Positions 8,235 to 16,075 of a stretch of DNA of 64,000 bases are shown here, in pieces (positions within the stretch are counted from its first letter, which is position 1; every line of letters begins with the position of its first letter). The stretch covers positions 93,116 through 157,115 of the forward strand of contig NZ_PGGU01000004.1 in assembly GCF_002872075.1 (NCBI RefSeq). Direction: 5' to 3'. The DNA comes from Microbacterium aurantiacum. Its GTDB lineage: Bacteria; Actinomycetota; Actinomycetes; Actinomycetales; Microbacteriaceae. The translations under genes were made by a program, and so were the position numbers. Under the pieces are notes generated by a model that worked only from the letters and a program-made list of their open reading frames with translations, had not been told where the DNA came from and made no database searches.

Positions 8235-8387
8235 ATGGCACAGGTGGCGGGTCGCAATCTCGCGGTGAGCTGGGTGGCCGGCGTCCTGTGCGCCACCGTG
8301 ATCGGCGGGCTGCTCTGGTTCGCCCTTCCGATCGTGCCCGCGCTCGTGGAGTTCGTCGGAGCGGCTCTCCGCGACTTCTTCCCGTGA
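8235..8387 (+). CDS. 50-residue single-pass membrane protein
   Basis: A short gene coding for a 50-residue protein that begins MAQVAGRNLAVSWVAGVLCA and ends GAALRDFFP. Hydrophobic residues span about positions 10-42, with a WF kink in the middle, so one or two tight membrane helices are likely. It is supported by the well-placed TACCCT box 6 nt before the ATG (leaderless start), a coding-like composition and clean separation from its neighbours. It has no recognised family or partner. The call as a gene is fairly good; the function is unknown. Confidence 0.6.
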   Translation: MAQVAGRNLAVSWVAGVLCATVIGGLLWFALPIVPALVEFVGAALRDFFP

Positions 8388-8537
8388 CCGGTGGCTCCGA
8401 GCCGCAGTCCGTGATCGGGTTCCCGGGTCGGATGCCGCGGAAACACGCCGATTCCCGACACGTCGGCACGCCTCCGTGCGGGTGTCCGTCGGCGGCGATA
8501 TCCTCGCACTGCACACTTCCCATGAGAGGCGCACCCC

Positions 8538-9515
8538 ATGAGTGACCCCGACGTTCCCAAGGACGAGAAGCCGAACGACGTGAACGACGTCGTCGACAGC
8601 GCGAACGCCGGTCTCGCTGAGGCCGAGGCGGCCCGCGCCGACGTGCCCGACGCCCCTGCCGACACCGCTCCCGACGCGCGCGTCGATCCCGACCTCGCCG
8701 CGTTCGAAGAGGCAGAGCGCGACCACCCCGGCACGTTCTCCGCCGCTCAGGCTGCGGAAGCCGCCGCCGCATCCCGCGCCGATGCCGAGACCTCGGTCGT
8801 CGCTGACGCCACGGCGTCCGAGACCCGGGTGTTCCCTGCTGCACACGTCCACGAGGAGTCGGCGATGGCCGACGCCGCCTACACGGCGCCCCTCAAGGAC
8901 GCGGAGACGCGGGTGGTCCCCTCGGAGCCGGTGCTCTCCCCGGTCCTGCAGCAGCCGATCTTCGTCCAGGCTCCGGAGCCGCCGCGCGAGCTCGGCAACC
9001 GCGGCACTGCGGCAGGAATCGGGCTGCTGGCGACGCTCAGCTTCGCGATCCTCTACCTCGGCGCCTCGCTCGGGCTCGGCGCACTCGCCGGTGACGTCAC
9101 GGGCGAGAACATCGGCGAGGCGGCCCTTGCGCCGCTGACGACGTGGGGCTTCTGGGTTCCGGTCGCCGTCTTCTTCCTCGGCTTCTGGCTGCTCGGCGCG
9201 ATCATCAACCGCGGACGCTGGGGAATGTGGGTGGTCCTCGGCATCCTCGTCGGTCTCATCGCCTACGCCGGGCACATCCTGGGCCAGCTGTTCGAGGCGC
9301 CGTTCTGGACCCTCACCGCCGCGCAGGGCAACGAGCTCGTCGGCGAGCAGTTGCTCGCCCCTCTCGCGATCGCGGCCTTCGTGTTCGCGCGGGAGCTCAC
9401 CATCTGGTTCGGCGCCTGGGTCGCCCGCAGCGGCGCCCGCAAGACCGAGCTCAACGCCGAGGCGCAGCGCGAGTACGAGCGCACCCTCGAAGCCGGACCC
9501 ACGCTGTCGAGGTAG
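8538..9515 (+). CDS. Membrane protein with long acidic N-terminal region, function unknown
   Basis: 325 residues. The first ~150 are Ala/Asp/Glu-rich, low complexity and probably disordered. Four membrane segments follow (about residues 158-180, 200-220, 228-250 and 270-292), then a charged C-terminal helix (KTELNAEAQREYERTLE). No catalytic motif was found. The ATG is preceded by GAGAGGCGCACCCC, a modest ribosome site. A strong hairpin terminator follows directly, so it is probably transcribed alone. Similar tail-heavy membrane proteins are common in Microbacteriaceae, but I cannot assign a role. Confidence 0.75.
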   Translation: MSDPDVPKDEKPNDVNDVVDSANAGLAEAEAARADVPDAPADTAPDARVDPDLAAFEEAERDHPGTFSAAQAAEAAAASRADAETSVVADATASETRVFPAAHVHEESAMADAAYTAPLKDAETRVVPSEPVLSPVLQQPIFVQAPEPPRELGNRGTAAGIGLLATLSFAILYLGASLGLGALAGDVTGENIGEAALAPLTTWGFWVPVAVFFLGFWLLGAIINRGRWGMWVVLGILVGLIAYAGHILGQLFEAPFWTLTAAQGNELVGEQLLAPLAIAAFVFARELTIWFGAWVARSGARKTELNAEAQREYERTLEAGPTLSR

Positions 9516-9539
9516 TCTCACGAACACCATCACGCCGAA

Positions 9540-9570
9540 CCCCCGCGGACCTGACTCCGCGGGGGTTTCG
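9540..9570 (+). terminator. Rho-independent terminator after the gene at 8538
   Basis: CCCCCGCGGA-N6-TCCGCGGGGG is a perfect 10-bp stem followed by TTTCGGCT. It lies 24 nt downstream of the stop codon. Confidence 0.85.
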
Positions 9571-9597
9571 GCTGTCCTGGCGCTGACCCTGGCGGCT

Positions 9598-10017
9598 GTG
9601 AGCTTCTTCGCGCTGACGGTCTTCGGTCTCGGGGCGATGAGCGTGGCCACCGACAGTGACGTCATCGCGGTCCCCGGTCTCGGGCAGTCGCCGGGGATCG
9701 TCGGGATGCTCGCCGCCATCGCCGCGTTCGTGACGACACTCCGCGGCAGTCTGAGGCGGCAGCATCCGTCCTTCCTCTCCGCGCCGGTGACGGCGCTGGT
9801 GACCGCGCTGGTGCACCTGATGGGCGTGTGGTTCGCAGTGCTGGTGTCCACCGGCGACCTGGTGATCGCCACAGCCGTCACCGGCGGTCTGGTGCAAGGC
9901 GGACCGAGCCTGGTGATCCTGGTCGCCGCGGCGGTCGCGGCCTGGGGCGGTATCGCCCTGCGTCGTACTCGCGCGGAGCATCCCCGCTGGCCGTGGGAGC
10001 GCGACGAAGACGAGTGA
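9598..10017 (+). CDS. Small four-helix membrane protein, function unknown
   Basis: 139 residues with four hydrophobic segments (about 1-20, 29-48, 62-85 and 95-118) and a charged tail (RRTRAEHPRWPWERDEDE). The GTG at 9598 is the best start available, but the frame reads as hydrophobic residues a little further upstream, so the true start could be a rarer codon just after the 9540-9570 terminator. No family was recognised. It stands alone between two terminator/promoter boundaries. Confidence 0.6.
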   Translation: MSFFALTVFGLGAMSVATDSDVIAVPGLGQSPGIVGMLAAIAAFVTTLRGSLRRQHPSFLSAPVTALVTALVHLMGVWFAVLVSTGDLVIATAVTGGLVQGGPSLVILVAAAVAAWGGIALRRTRAEHPRWPWERDEDE

Positions 10018-10094
10018 TGTCTGCCGCAGGTCGTGTCGGTACACCGCGCCGCGGCGCGATGCGGGAAATCAGGATGCCGGGGCCCCGCGCGCCG

Positions 10095-10100
10095 TACCCT
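10095..10100 (+). promoter_or_regulatory. -10 box for leaderless gene at 10107
   Basis: TACCCT, then ggagac, then GTG at 10107. The same box, 6-nt spacer and even the spacer bases recur before the gene at 46553. Confidence 0.55.
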
Positions 10101-10106
10101 GGAGAC

Positions 10107-10754
10107 GTGGAGCGCTCATTGGAGACGCAGGTGGACCAGGCCGTCGAGGCCTGGTTGCGCTGGGTGCCGCGCTGGGAGCCGGCGACCCACCGCGGCCGCG
10201 TCGCGCCCTGCCGCCGCTGTCTCGGCTCGCCCATCCTGTCTGCGGCCGGGATCGGCGGGAACGTTCCGCACGGAGTTCAGCACGGGCTCTCCACGCGCAT
10301 CAAGACCATCGTCGACCACGCGGTCGCCGATTACACGGCGCGCAACCTCCCGATGCTGCAGCACGAACTCGACCAGCAGGCGGAGCGCAACCGGGCCCGC
10401 AGCTACCGCCCGGCCGAAGACCTCGCTCCCGAGTTCGACGGGCTGCCGCTCGACCCCGATCCGGTACCGGGGGCGCCGTTCCTGTTCACGATCGCCGGAA
10501 TGGCGGACGAGGCCGCGGATGAACTGCCGCCCCTGCCGCCGTTGAGCGACGAGGCCAAGGCCGCGCTCCGGCAGGAGGTCGCCCTCGCCGACGAGTACGC
10601 GAACATGGTGGGGCGCGAGATCTGCGGCATCCTGCTGCGGCACCGGCTGTACATCCAGGCAGCGGTCTCGCAGCACGTAGAACCGCAGATCGAGGCGCTG
10701 CTGGCCGAGCTCACCGAGTCGCTCGACTCGCCGTTCGACCCGGATCTCCCGTAG
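10107..10754 (+). CDS. Conserved hypothetical protein with a single CxxC
   Basis: 215 residues, soluble, with no signal peptide or membrane segment. A Cys35-x-x-Cys38 pair (PCRRCLGSP) is the only metal-site hint and is too little for a full zinc site. Residues 60-110 and 155-205 look helical, with Arg/Gln-rich and Leu-rich stretches, separated by a Pro-rich acidic segment. The GTG was chosen because it lies exactly 6 nt after a TACCCT box; the longer frame upstream overlaps the preceding gene. No recognised family; it stands alone. Confidence 0.65.
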   Translation: MERSLETQVDQAVEAWLRWVPRWEPATHRGRVAPCRRCLGSPILSAAGIGGNVPHGVQHGLSTRIKTIVDHAVADYTARNLPMLQHELDQQAERNRARSYRPAEDLAPEFDGLPLDPDPVPGAPFLFTIAGMADEAADELPPLPPLSDEAKAALRQEVALADEYANMVGREICGILLRHRLYIQAAVSQHVEPQIEALLAELTESLDSPFDPDLP

Positions 10755-10833
10755 CGCCGATCGCCCGCTTCGCCCGAAGCCGTGCATCGGCTGTGAGATG
10801 CGGTTTCGGCTTGGCGGCACGCGACGCCCATCA

Positions 10834-10871
10834 CTATCGTTTTTCGATAGATATACGTCGATCGTCGATAG
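10834..10871. promoter_or_regulatory. CTATCG/CGATAG boxes, candidate operator of the DUF2975-HTH operon
   Basis: CTATCG-N5-CGATAG (10834-10850) is a perfect inverted repeat with an all-T spacer, and a further CGATAG occurs at 10866-10871, just before the DUF2975 start at 10879. The small HTH protein encoded next is the likely binder by analogy with other self-regulating DUF2975/YozG-like pairs; this is inference. Confidence 0.55.
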
Positions 10872-10878
10872 GGACATC

Positions 10879-11355
10879 ATGCAACCGCGCGTCACCTTCC
10901 TGCTCAAGGCTCTCATCGCCGTGATGCTGCTCCTGCTCCTGACCAGCCAGATCGTCGTGATCCCCGAAGTGGCGCGGATCACCGCGCTGCGCAATCCCGA
11001 CGTCGCCCACCTGGAAGTGCCCGGCATCATCGGGGCGGCCGTGTTCCTGCTGCTGGTCGAAGTCACCCTCGTCTGCGTCTGGCGGTTGCTCTCACTCGTG
11101 CGGGCTGAACGGATCTTCAGCCCTGACGCGTTCCGCTTCGTCGACGTGATCCTCGCTGCCCTCATCACCGCCGGCGTGCTCATCACCGCCTCATACGTCG
11201 TGATCGTCGCGAACCGCGCCGTGTCTCTCCAGCTCACCCTGCTCGCCGTTCTCGGCATCGTCGTGAGCGCCGCGCTCGCTCTTCTGGTCGTCGTGCTGCG
11301 GGGGCTCCTGCGCAAGGCGCTCGAATTGGAGCAGGACCTGGCCGAGGTCGTCTGA
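10879..11355 (+). CDS. DUF2975 family membrane protein
   Basis: 158 residues with four membrane helices: about 8-30, 48-72, 92-115 and 122-145. The RAERIFSPDAFRFVDVI segment between helices 2 and 3 is characteristic of DUF2975. ATG 10879 is used because the frame upstream (from 10798) passes through the CTATCG operator. Its stop overlaps the start of a small HTH gene (TGATG), the usual DUF2975 arrangement. Molecular function is unknown. Confidence 0.8.
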   Translation: MQPRVTFLLKALIAVMLLLLLTSQIVVIPEVARITALRNPDVAHLEVPGIIGAAVFLLLVEVTLVCVWRLLSLVRAERIFSPDAFRFVDVILAALITAGVLITASYVVIVANRAVSLQLTLLAVLGIVVSAALALLVVVLRGLLRKALELEQDLAEVV

Positions 11356-11585
11356 TGCCCATCGTCATCGACATCGACGTCCAGCTCGCGCGCCGGAAGA
11401 TGAGCGTGCAGGAGTTCGCCGACGCCATCGGCATCACCCCCGCCAACGTCGCCGTGCTCAAGAACGGGCGTGCGAAAGCGGTGCGCTTCACGACGCTCGA
11501 GGCGATCTGCCGGGTGCTGGAGTGCCAGCCCGGCGACATCCTGCGCTGGGTTCCCGGCGACGAAGCGGACGGGGAAGCGCGATGA
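11355..11585 (+). CDS. Small Xre/YozG-like HTH transcriptional regulator
   Basis: 76 residues made almost wholly of a helix-turn-helix domain: LARRKMSVQEFADAIGITPANVAVLKNGRAKAVRFTTLEAICRVLECQPGDIL. This is the short YozG-like Cro/Xre type, without a ligand domain, that typically accompanies DUF2975 proteins. It overlaps the DUF2975 stop by 1 nt and the next start by 4 nt, so all three genes should be translated together. Control of its own operon through the CTATCG boxes is likely but not shown. Confidence 0.85.
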   Translation: MPIVIDIDVQLARRKMSVQEFADAIGITPANVAVLKNGRAKAVRFTTLEAICRVLECQPGDILRWVPGDEADGEAR

Positions 11586-14500
11586 CGACGATGTCCGTGC
11601 CGGCGGCGACCGGCTGGGGAGAGAGCATCGCGCGGCGGCTGCTCGATGACCAGGCCTGCCCGGTGTGCGTGCAGGGACGGCTGGCAGGGGGATGCTGCGC
11701 CCGATGCGGCGCGGATCTGACGGGTCCGATCGGGGCCGAGCTGTGGAGCGCGTCCGTCGTCGCCGCCGCGCAGATCCGCTCACGGGAAGCGGTTCTGCAC
11801 CGCGTGCCGCGCGTGCCGCTGCGGACTTCACCCGCGACGCCCGCCGTCCCGGGATCCGAGATGCAGCCGGCATCGGTGCTCCCTGCTCCTCCTGCTGCTG
11901 CACCCCCGCGCAACAGTGCGACGCTGCAGTCGGTGCTGGCAACGGCCGGCGCCGGCCTCTTCGCCGTGGCGGCGATCGTCTTCACCTACTTCAACCCGGA
12001 CCTCGCCGATCGTGCGACGCGCGGCGTGATCACGGGCCTCATCACCCTGCTGTTCCTCGGGGGAGCCTGGCTGCTGGCGCGGCGCCGGCTGCAGTTCTCC
12101 GCCGAGGCGGTGGGCGGGCTCGGCCTGGTCTTCGCCGGCCTCGACGTGCACGCCGTCACTCAACTCGCTGCGCCCGGTGTGAACGCGTGGCTCACCGCGG
12201 CCCTCACCACGGCGGCGGTGGCCGGGGTGATGCTGGCGGCCGCGCTCCGATCCGGCATCCGGATCTGGCTGTGGGCGGCGCTGGTCGCGCTGGCGATCAC
12301 CCCCGCGATGCTCGGGTACGCCGCCGACGTACCGCTCATCACCGCGCTCGGCCACCTGGGAGTCGCCTTCGGAGCCGCCGGGCTCATCGAGGTGCTCCCG
12401 CGGCTTGCTGTGCGGTTCCCGCGAGCCGGCGCCGGGGAAGCGGCGGATGCCGACGCGGATGCCGGTGCAGATGCGGATGTCGATGCCGAGGGCGTGACTG
12501 CGGCCGTCGCGGATGTTGCCGATGTGCGGGGAAGTGACGCCGCCCCTCGCGTTCCGCTCGCAGCCGAGCGCACGACGCTGGTCTTCGTGCAACTCCTGGC
12601 GGTGCTCAGCGCGCTGGTGCTGGTGCTCCGCGTCCCCTCCGTCGAGCCCGCCATCTTCGCCTTCTCAGTCAGCGGGGTGCTCGCCCTCATCGCCGTGCAT
12701 GCGCTCCTGGCATCACGGCACCTGCTGACGTGGCTGTGGAGCTTCGCGGCCGGAGCGACGGCTGTGACCGCCGTGACCGTCGGGGCGTACGGCGCGAGCC
12801 TGCCGGCCGACGCGGACGGCAGCTGGTTCATCGCGATCGTCTCCGTGGCCGCGGCCGGAGCTCTGGTGCTTGTCGGAGGCCTGCTTCCCCTGCCGAAAGC
12901 GACCCGGCGCGGCTTCGTCGTCGGCGGCGCGCTCAGCGTGCTGGCAGCGATCAGCGTCGTCCCGCTTCAGCTCTCGCTGCTCACCGGTGCGGGCACCGTG
13001 TACGAGTTCATTCGTTTCGACGGGGGAGATGCGACAGGAACCGTGCTCGACGAGTGGGCCTGGGCGCCGCTGATCGGACTGACTGCGATCTCCGCCGGAC
13101 TCGCGCTGTTCGGAGTTGTCGCGCGCCGGCGCCCCGAGATCCGCCGCTTCGTCAGGGCGACCGACACCGCAGCTGTCAGCGTCGGCGTGGTCGTCATCCT
13201 GACGCTCGGGTGCCTGCGAGGCGTGCCGCTGCCGGCGTCCGTCGCAGTGCTCGCGGGATTCGCGGTGGCCCTCGGTCTCGCGTTCCGTATGGTTCCTTCG
13301 CTGGCGGCATCGCGTGCGGGACTGCGCCTTCCGCTTCTCGTCGGCGCTCACCTCGCGATCGTGGCCTCGGTCATGGTCGCGTGGCGCGACCCCGCCGTCG
13401 TGCCGCTCGCCGGAGTCGCGAGCATCATCGGGCTCACCGCCATCGGTGCCGCGTCGGCTCGAGGCCTCCGCTTCCTCCACGTCGGAGGGGGATTCGCCTA
13501 TGCGCTCATCATCACCTCGACCGCGCTCGCGCAGGCCGGCGTCGGCGGAATCGCGCTCCTCTGCCTCACCGCATCCGGAGGTCTCGCCGTCGCGATCGTC
13601 GCGACCTACCTGCCCCGCATCGGCGCCCGCGCCTGGCAGGCGGTGCTGGTCGTCGCGGTGGTGCCGTTCGGCATGGGCGTCGTGCAGGTCGTCTTCGAAC
13701 GCAGTGGATGGACCGCGCTGTCGACGGGGCTGATGTTCGTCCTCGCGGCCTCGCTGCTGCTCACTCGGCGCCCCGGGCTCACGGCGGCCGTGCGCACCGC
13801 CGCCTCGGCGATGTTGGTCCCCACGCTGGCAGTCGTGATCGTCTGCCTCGGCGCGCAGCTCCTCGCCGCCAGTGCCTCTCCCGTGACGCTTCCGATCATC
13901 GCCGTGCTGGTCGCACTCGTGCTGCCCTCGACCACTCTGATCCGTGATGCGCTCGCGACGCACGGCATCGGCCGCCAGGCGTCGGATGCTGCTCGCATCG
14001 CAATCGAGGCATCCGCGCTCCTGACCGGTTCGATCGCGGTCGGCCTCGCCCTGGTGCGAGAAGCCGCAGGGCTGGGGACCTCCTTCCTGGTGCTGCTGAT
14101 CCTCGGCGTCGGCGCGATCGCCAGTGCGCTGTTCACCGGTCGTCGCTACGCCTGGTGGGTCGGGTCGGCCTCCTTCACCGGCGCGCTCTGGTGCGTCTGG
14201 GGCCTGATCGGCGTCGATCTTCTCGAGGCCTACCTGCTCCCGCCGGCGCTCGGCGCGGCCGTAGTGGCCGTCGTGCTCACTGCCCGCGGCCGACGGGCGA
14301 CGGGGCTGTACGCCGCCGGCATGGGCGTCGCGATCACGCCGCTGCTGGCCGCGCTCGTCCTCGCCGGTACAGGAGACGACACCGTCCCCTGGCGGGCTGC
14401 CGGACTGCTCGCCGCGGCCTGGTCGCTGCTCGCACTCGCTGCGCTCCTCGGGCGTGCGTCCACGGGGACCACGCGGCTCCGGCGTCTCCGGGCGCTCCGC

Positions 14501-15451
14501 ACGCCGACCTTCGGAGCGGCCGGTCTCGCCGGTGTCGCCGGGTCCATTCTGGGCGTCAGGATCGGATGGAGCGGCGATGTCGCCGATCTGCACGGTGCGG
14601 CGCTGTTCCTCGCGTGCCTGGGCGTCAGTGCGGTCGGCGCTCTCGCTCTCGCCGCGGCAGGGCGCGGCATCCGGTCCGCAGCTCCGGAGCGCTCTCGCCG
14701 ACGGACCACGCGATGGCTGCAGGCTCCTGCGGCTCTGGCCCTCGCCGCGGGAACCTGGTGCTCGATCGAGCGCGATTGGCTCTCGATCTGGGCGATGTGG
14801 GCGCTGATGATCGCGTACCTGATCGCCGTCGTCATCGCCGCGCGGGCCGAACGCACCACGATGCCGCCTGTCTGGTTCCTGTTCGCCCTCGCGTTCACGA
14901 CGGCGATCGTCGCGTGGAGCCCGCGTGATCTCCGCGTCGAGTGGTTCTCGCTTCCCCTGGGTGCGTTCCTGCTGCTCGCGGGCATGCACGGGATGCGTGG
15001 CACGCGAGCGGATGCCGAGACGCGCGCGGCTGACGGATCGCAGGCCGCGGCTGTGGGGGAGCGCCCGACGCTGAACAGCTGGCCGGGGCGCTGGACCGGG
15101 TCGTGGGCCCTCCTCGCACCCGGGATCGTGACGATGATGATCGCCTCCATCGTGTCGACGTTCACCGACCCGCTCACGTGGCGGGCGATCCTGGTGATGG
15201 TGCTCGCGCTCGCCGCGATCCTCGTCGGCTCGGGCCGACGGCTGGCTGCGCCGTTCCTGATCGGGCTGATCGTGCTGCCGATCGAGAACGTGTTCGTGTT
15301 CTCGGTGCAGATCGGTCGTGGCATCGAGTCGATGCCGTGGTGGATCACGCTCGCCGTCATCGGCGCCGTCCTGCTCATCATCGCCGTGACCGCGGAGCGA
15401 CGAACCGGAACGGAGAGCTCGATGGCGGCGCGGATCAGGGATCTGCGCTGA
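11582..15451 (+). CDS. Very large polytopic membrane protein with N-terminal zinc ribbon (SCO7613-like)
   Basis: 1289 residues. The first 45 contain CPVC (Cys26, Cys29) and CCARC (Cys38/39, Cys42), enough for a zinc ribbon, and a Pro/Ala-rich stretch follows. From about residue 110 to the end there are more than thirty hydrophobic helices, broken by one acidic Asp/Ala-rich loop near residues 285-310 (repeated DADADA-type) and a Cys-poor loop near 1140-1165. It resembles the giant membrane proteins of Streptomyces named after SCO7613. ATG 11582 overlaps the HTH stop (ATGA). No transport or enzyme motif was seen, and function is unknown. Confidence 0.75.
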   Translation: MTTMSVPAATGWGESIARRLLDDQACPVCVQGRLAGGCCARCGADLTGPIGAELWSASVVAAAQIRSREAVLHRVPRVPLRTSPATPAVPGSEMQPASVLPAPPAAAPPRNSATLQSVLATAGAGLFAVAAIVFTYFNPDLADRATRGVITGLITLLFLGGAWLLARRRLQFSAEAVGGLGLVFAGLDVHAVTQLAAPGVNAWLTAALTTAAVAGVMLAAALRSGIRIWLWAALVALAITPAMLGYAADVPLITALGHLGVAFGAAGLIEVLPRLAVRFPRAGAGEAADADADAGADADVDAEGVTAAVADVADVRGSDAAPRVPLAAERTTLVFVQLLAVLSALVLVLRVPSVEPAIFAFSVSGVLALIAVHALLASRHLLTWLWSFAAGATAVTAVTVGAYGASLPADADGSWFIAIVSVAAAGALVLVGGLLPLPKATRRGFVVGGALSVLAAISVVPLQLSLLTGAGTVYEFIRFDGGDATGTVLDEWAWAPLIGLTAISAGLALFGVVARRRPEIRRFVRATDTAAVSVGVVVILTLGCLRGVPLPASVAVLAGFAVALGLAFRMVPSLAASRAGLRLPLLVGAHLAIVASVMVAWRDPAVVPLAGVASIIGLTAIGAASARGLRFLHVGGGFAYALIITSTALAQAGVGGIALLCLTASGGLAVAIVATYLPRIGARAWQAVLVVAVVPFGMGVVQVVFERSGWTALSTGLMFVLAASLLLTRRPGLTAAVRTAASAMLVPTLAVVIVCLGAQLLAASASPVTLPIIAVLVALVLPSTTLIRDALATHGIGRQASDAARIAIEASALLTGSIAVGLALVREAAGLGTSFLVLLILGVGAIASALFTGRRYAWWVGSASFTGALWCVWGLIGVDLLEAYLLPPALGAAVVAVVLTARGRRATGLYAAGMGVAITPLLAALVLAGTGDDTVPWRAAGLLAAAWSLLALAALLGRASTGTTRLRRLRALRTPTFGAAGLAGVAGSILGVRIGWSGDVADLHGAALFLACLGVSAVGALALAAAGRGIRSAAPERSRRRTTRWLQAPAALALAAGTWCSIERDWLSIWAMWALMIAYLIAVVIAARAERTTMPPVWFLFALAFTTAIVAWSPRDLRVEWFSLPLGAFLLLAGMHGMRGTRADAETRAADGSQAAAVGERPTLNSWPGRWTGSWALLAPGIVTMMIASIVSTFTDPLTWRAILVMVLALAAILVGSGRRLAAPFLIGLIVLPIENVFVFSVQIGRGIESMPWWITLAVIGAVLLIIAVTAERRTGTESSMAARIRDLR

Positions 15452-15454
15452 GGA

Positions 15455-15847
15455 TCAGCCCTGGCGGGTGAGAGTGCCGATCTCCGTGCCGTCCTTCGAG
15501 AACACGATGAGGGAGTCCTCTGAGAGGGACGCTGTGTGCGCCCCGAAGAGCCAGGCATCCACCCCGATGCACGCCTTGCGGGTAGCGAGGCCGGGCTCCA
15601 GCACGATCGTCTCATCGGTCTGCGAGTAGCTGCCGGCAAGTCCGTTGCACCCGTCGCTGCCGGTGTAGGTGCCATCTTCCTGGAACGTGAGGTGGGGTTC
15701 GCCCTTCTCAGCGCTGCTCCATGTGCCGATCACGATGTCTCCTTCCGCTTCGCCTGGGCCGGTCGTTCCTGTCGCGCATCCACTCAGTGCGAGCACGAGA
15801 GCGAGCACCGCGGTCGGCAGGACGAATGCATGTCGCCTGTGCATCAT
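15455..15847 (-). CDS. META-domain lipoprotein
   Basis: 130 residues. A lipoprotein signal peptide ends in the lipobox LSGC (Cys24), so the mature protein is anchored to the outer face of the membrane. The rest is a META-like beta domain with the signature DGCNGLAGSYSQ followed by a second Cys (RKACIG). A heat-shock/motility-type META fold is known, but its ligand is not. Two adjacent ATGs are possible; the AAGGAG site is 3 nt from the first (15847) and 6 nt from the second (15844), so the second may be used. It is divergent from the LPATG protease and shares an almost identical ribosome-site sequence with it. Confidence 0.8.
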   Translation of the reverse strand: MMHRRHAFVLPTAVLALVLALSGCATGTTGPGEAEGDIVIGTWSSAEKGEPHLTFQEDGTYTGSDGCNGLAGSYSQTDETIVLEPGLATRKACIGVDAWLFGAHTASLSEDSLIVFSKDGTEIGTLTRQG

Positions 15848-15971
15848 GTGCTCCTTGTCATAGGCGCGCTAACCCGGGCCGCATCATCGCGAACCTTCGG
15901 ACACCGGGTGTTTCCCTTCCGGATACCGCACGTTCCGCTTGTGACGACGATTTTCTCAATTCGGTGTTCCT

Positions 15972-15994
15972 AACCTACTCGCTTCCGCTAGGTT
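15972..15994. promoter_or_regulatory. Inverted repeat in the META/protease divergent promoter region
   Basis: AACCTA-N11-TAGGTT lies midway in the 228-nt gap between the lipoprotein and protease genes, so one bound protein could serve both. The same gap also carries a 15-nt sequence, ATGACAAGGAGCACA, at both ends in opposite orientation (15847-15861 and 16061-16075), each copy including the ribosome site. Confidence 0.4.
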
Positions 15995-16075
15995 GGCTGA
16001 GGTTGTGTGTTTTCGGGGACGTGCGCGGGGGGACTTGCCACTGACCGAGCAGATCAGTAAATGACAAGGAGCACA

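Noticed and set aside
12713..14989. 758-codon antisense frame inside the giant membrane protein gene
   Set aside because: Same GC artefact; the composition (Arg/Glu/Asp/Gly) is not protein-like and the sense frame has well-formed membrane helices.
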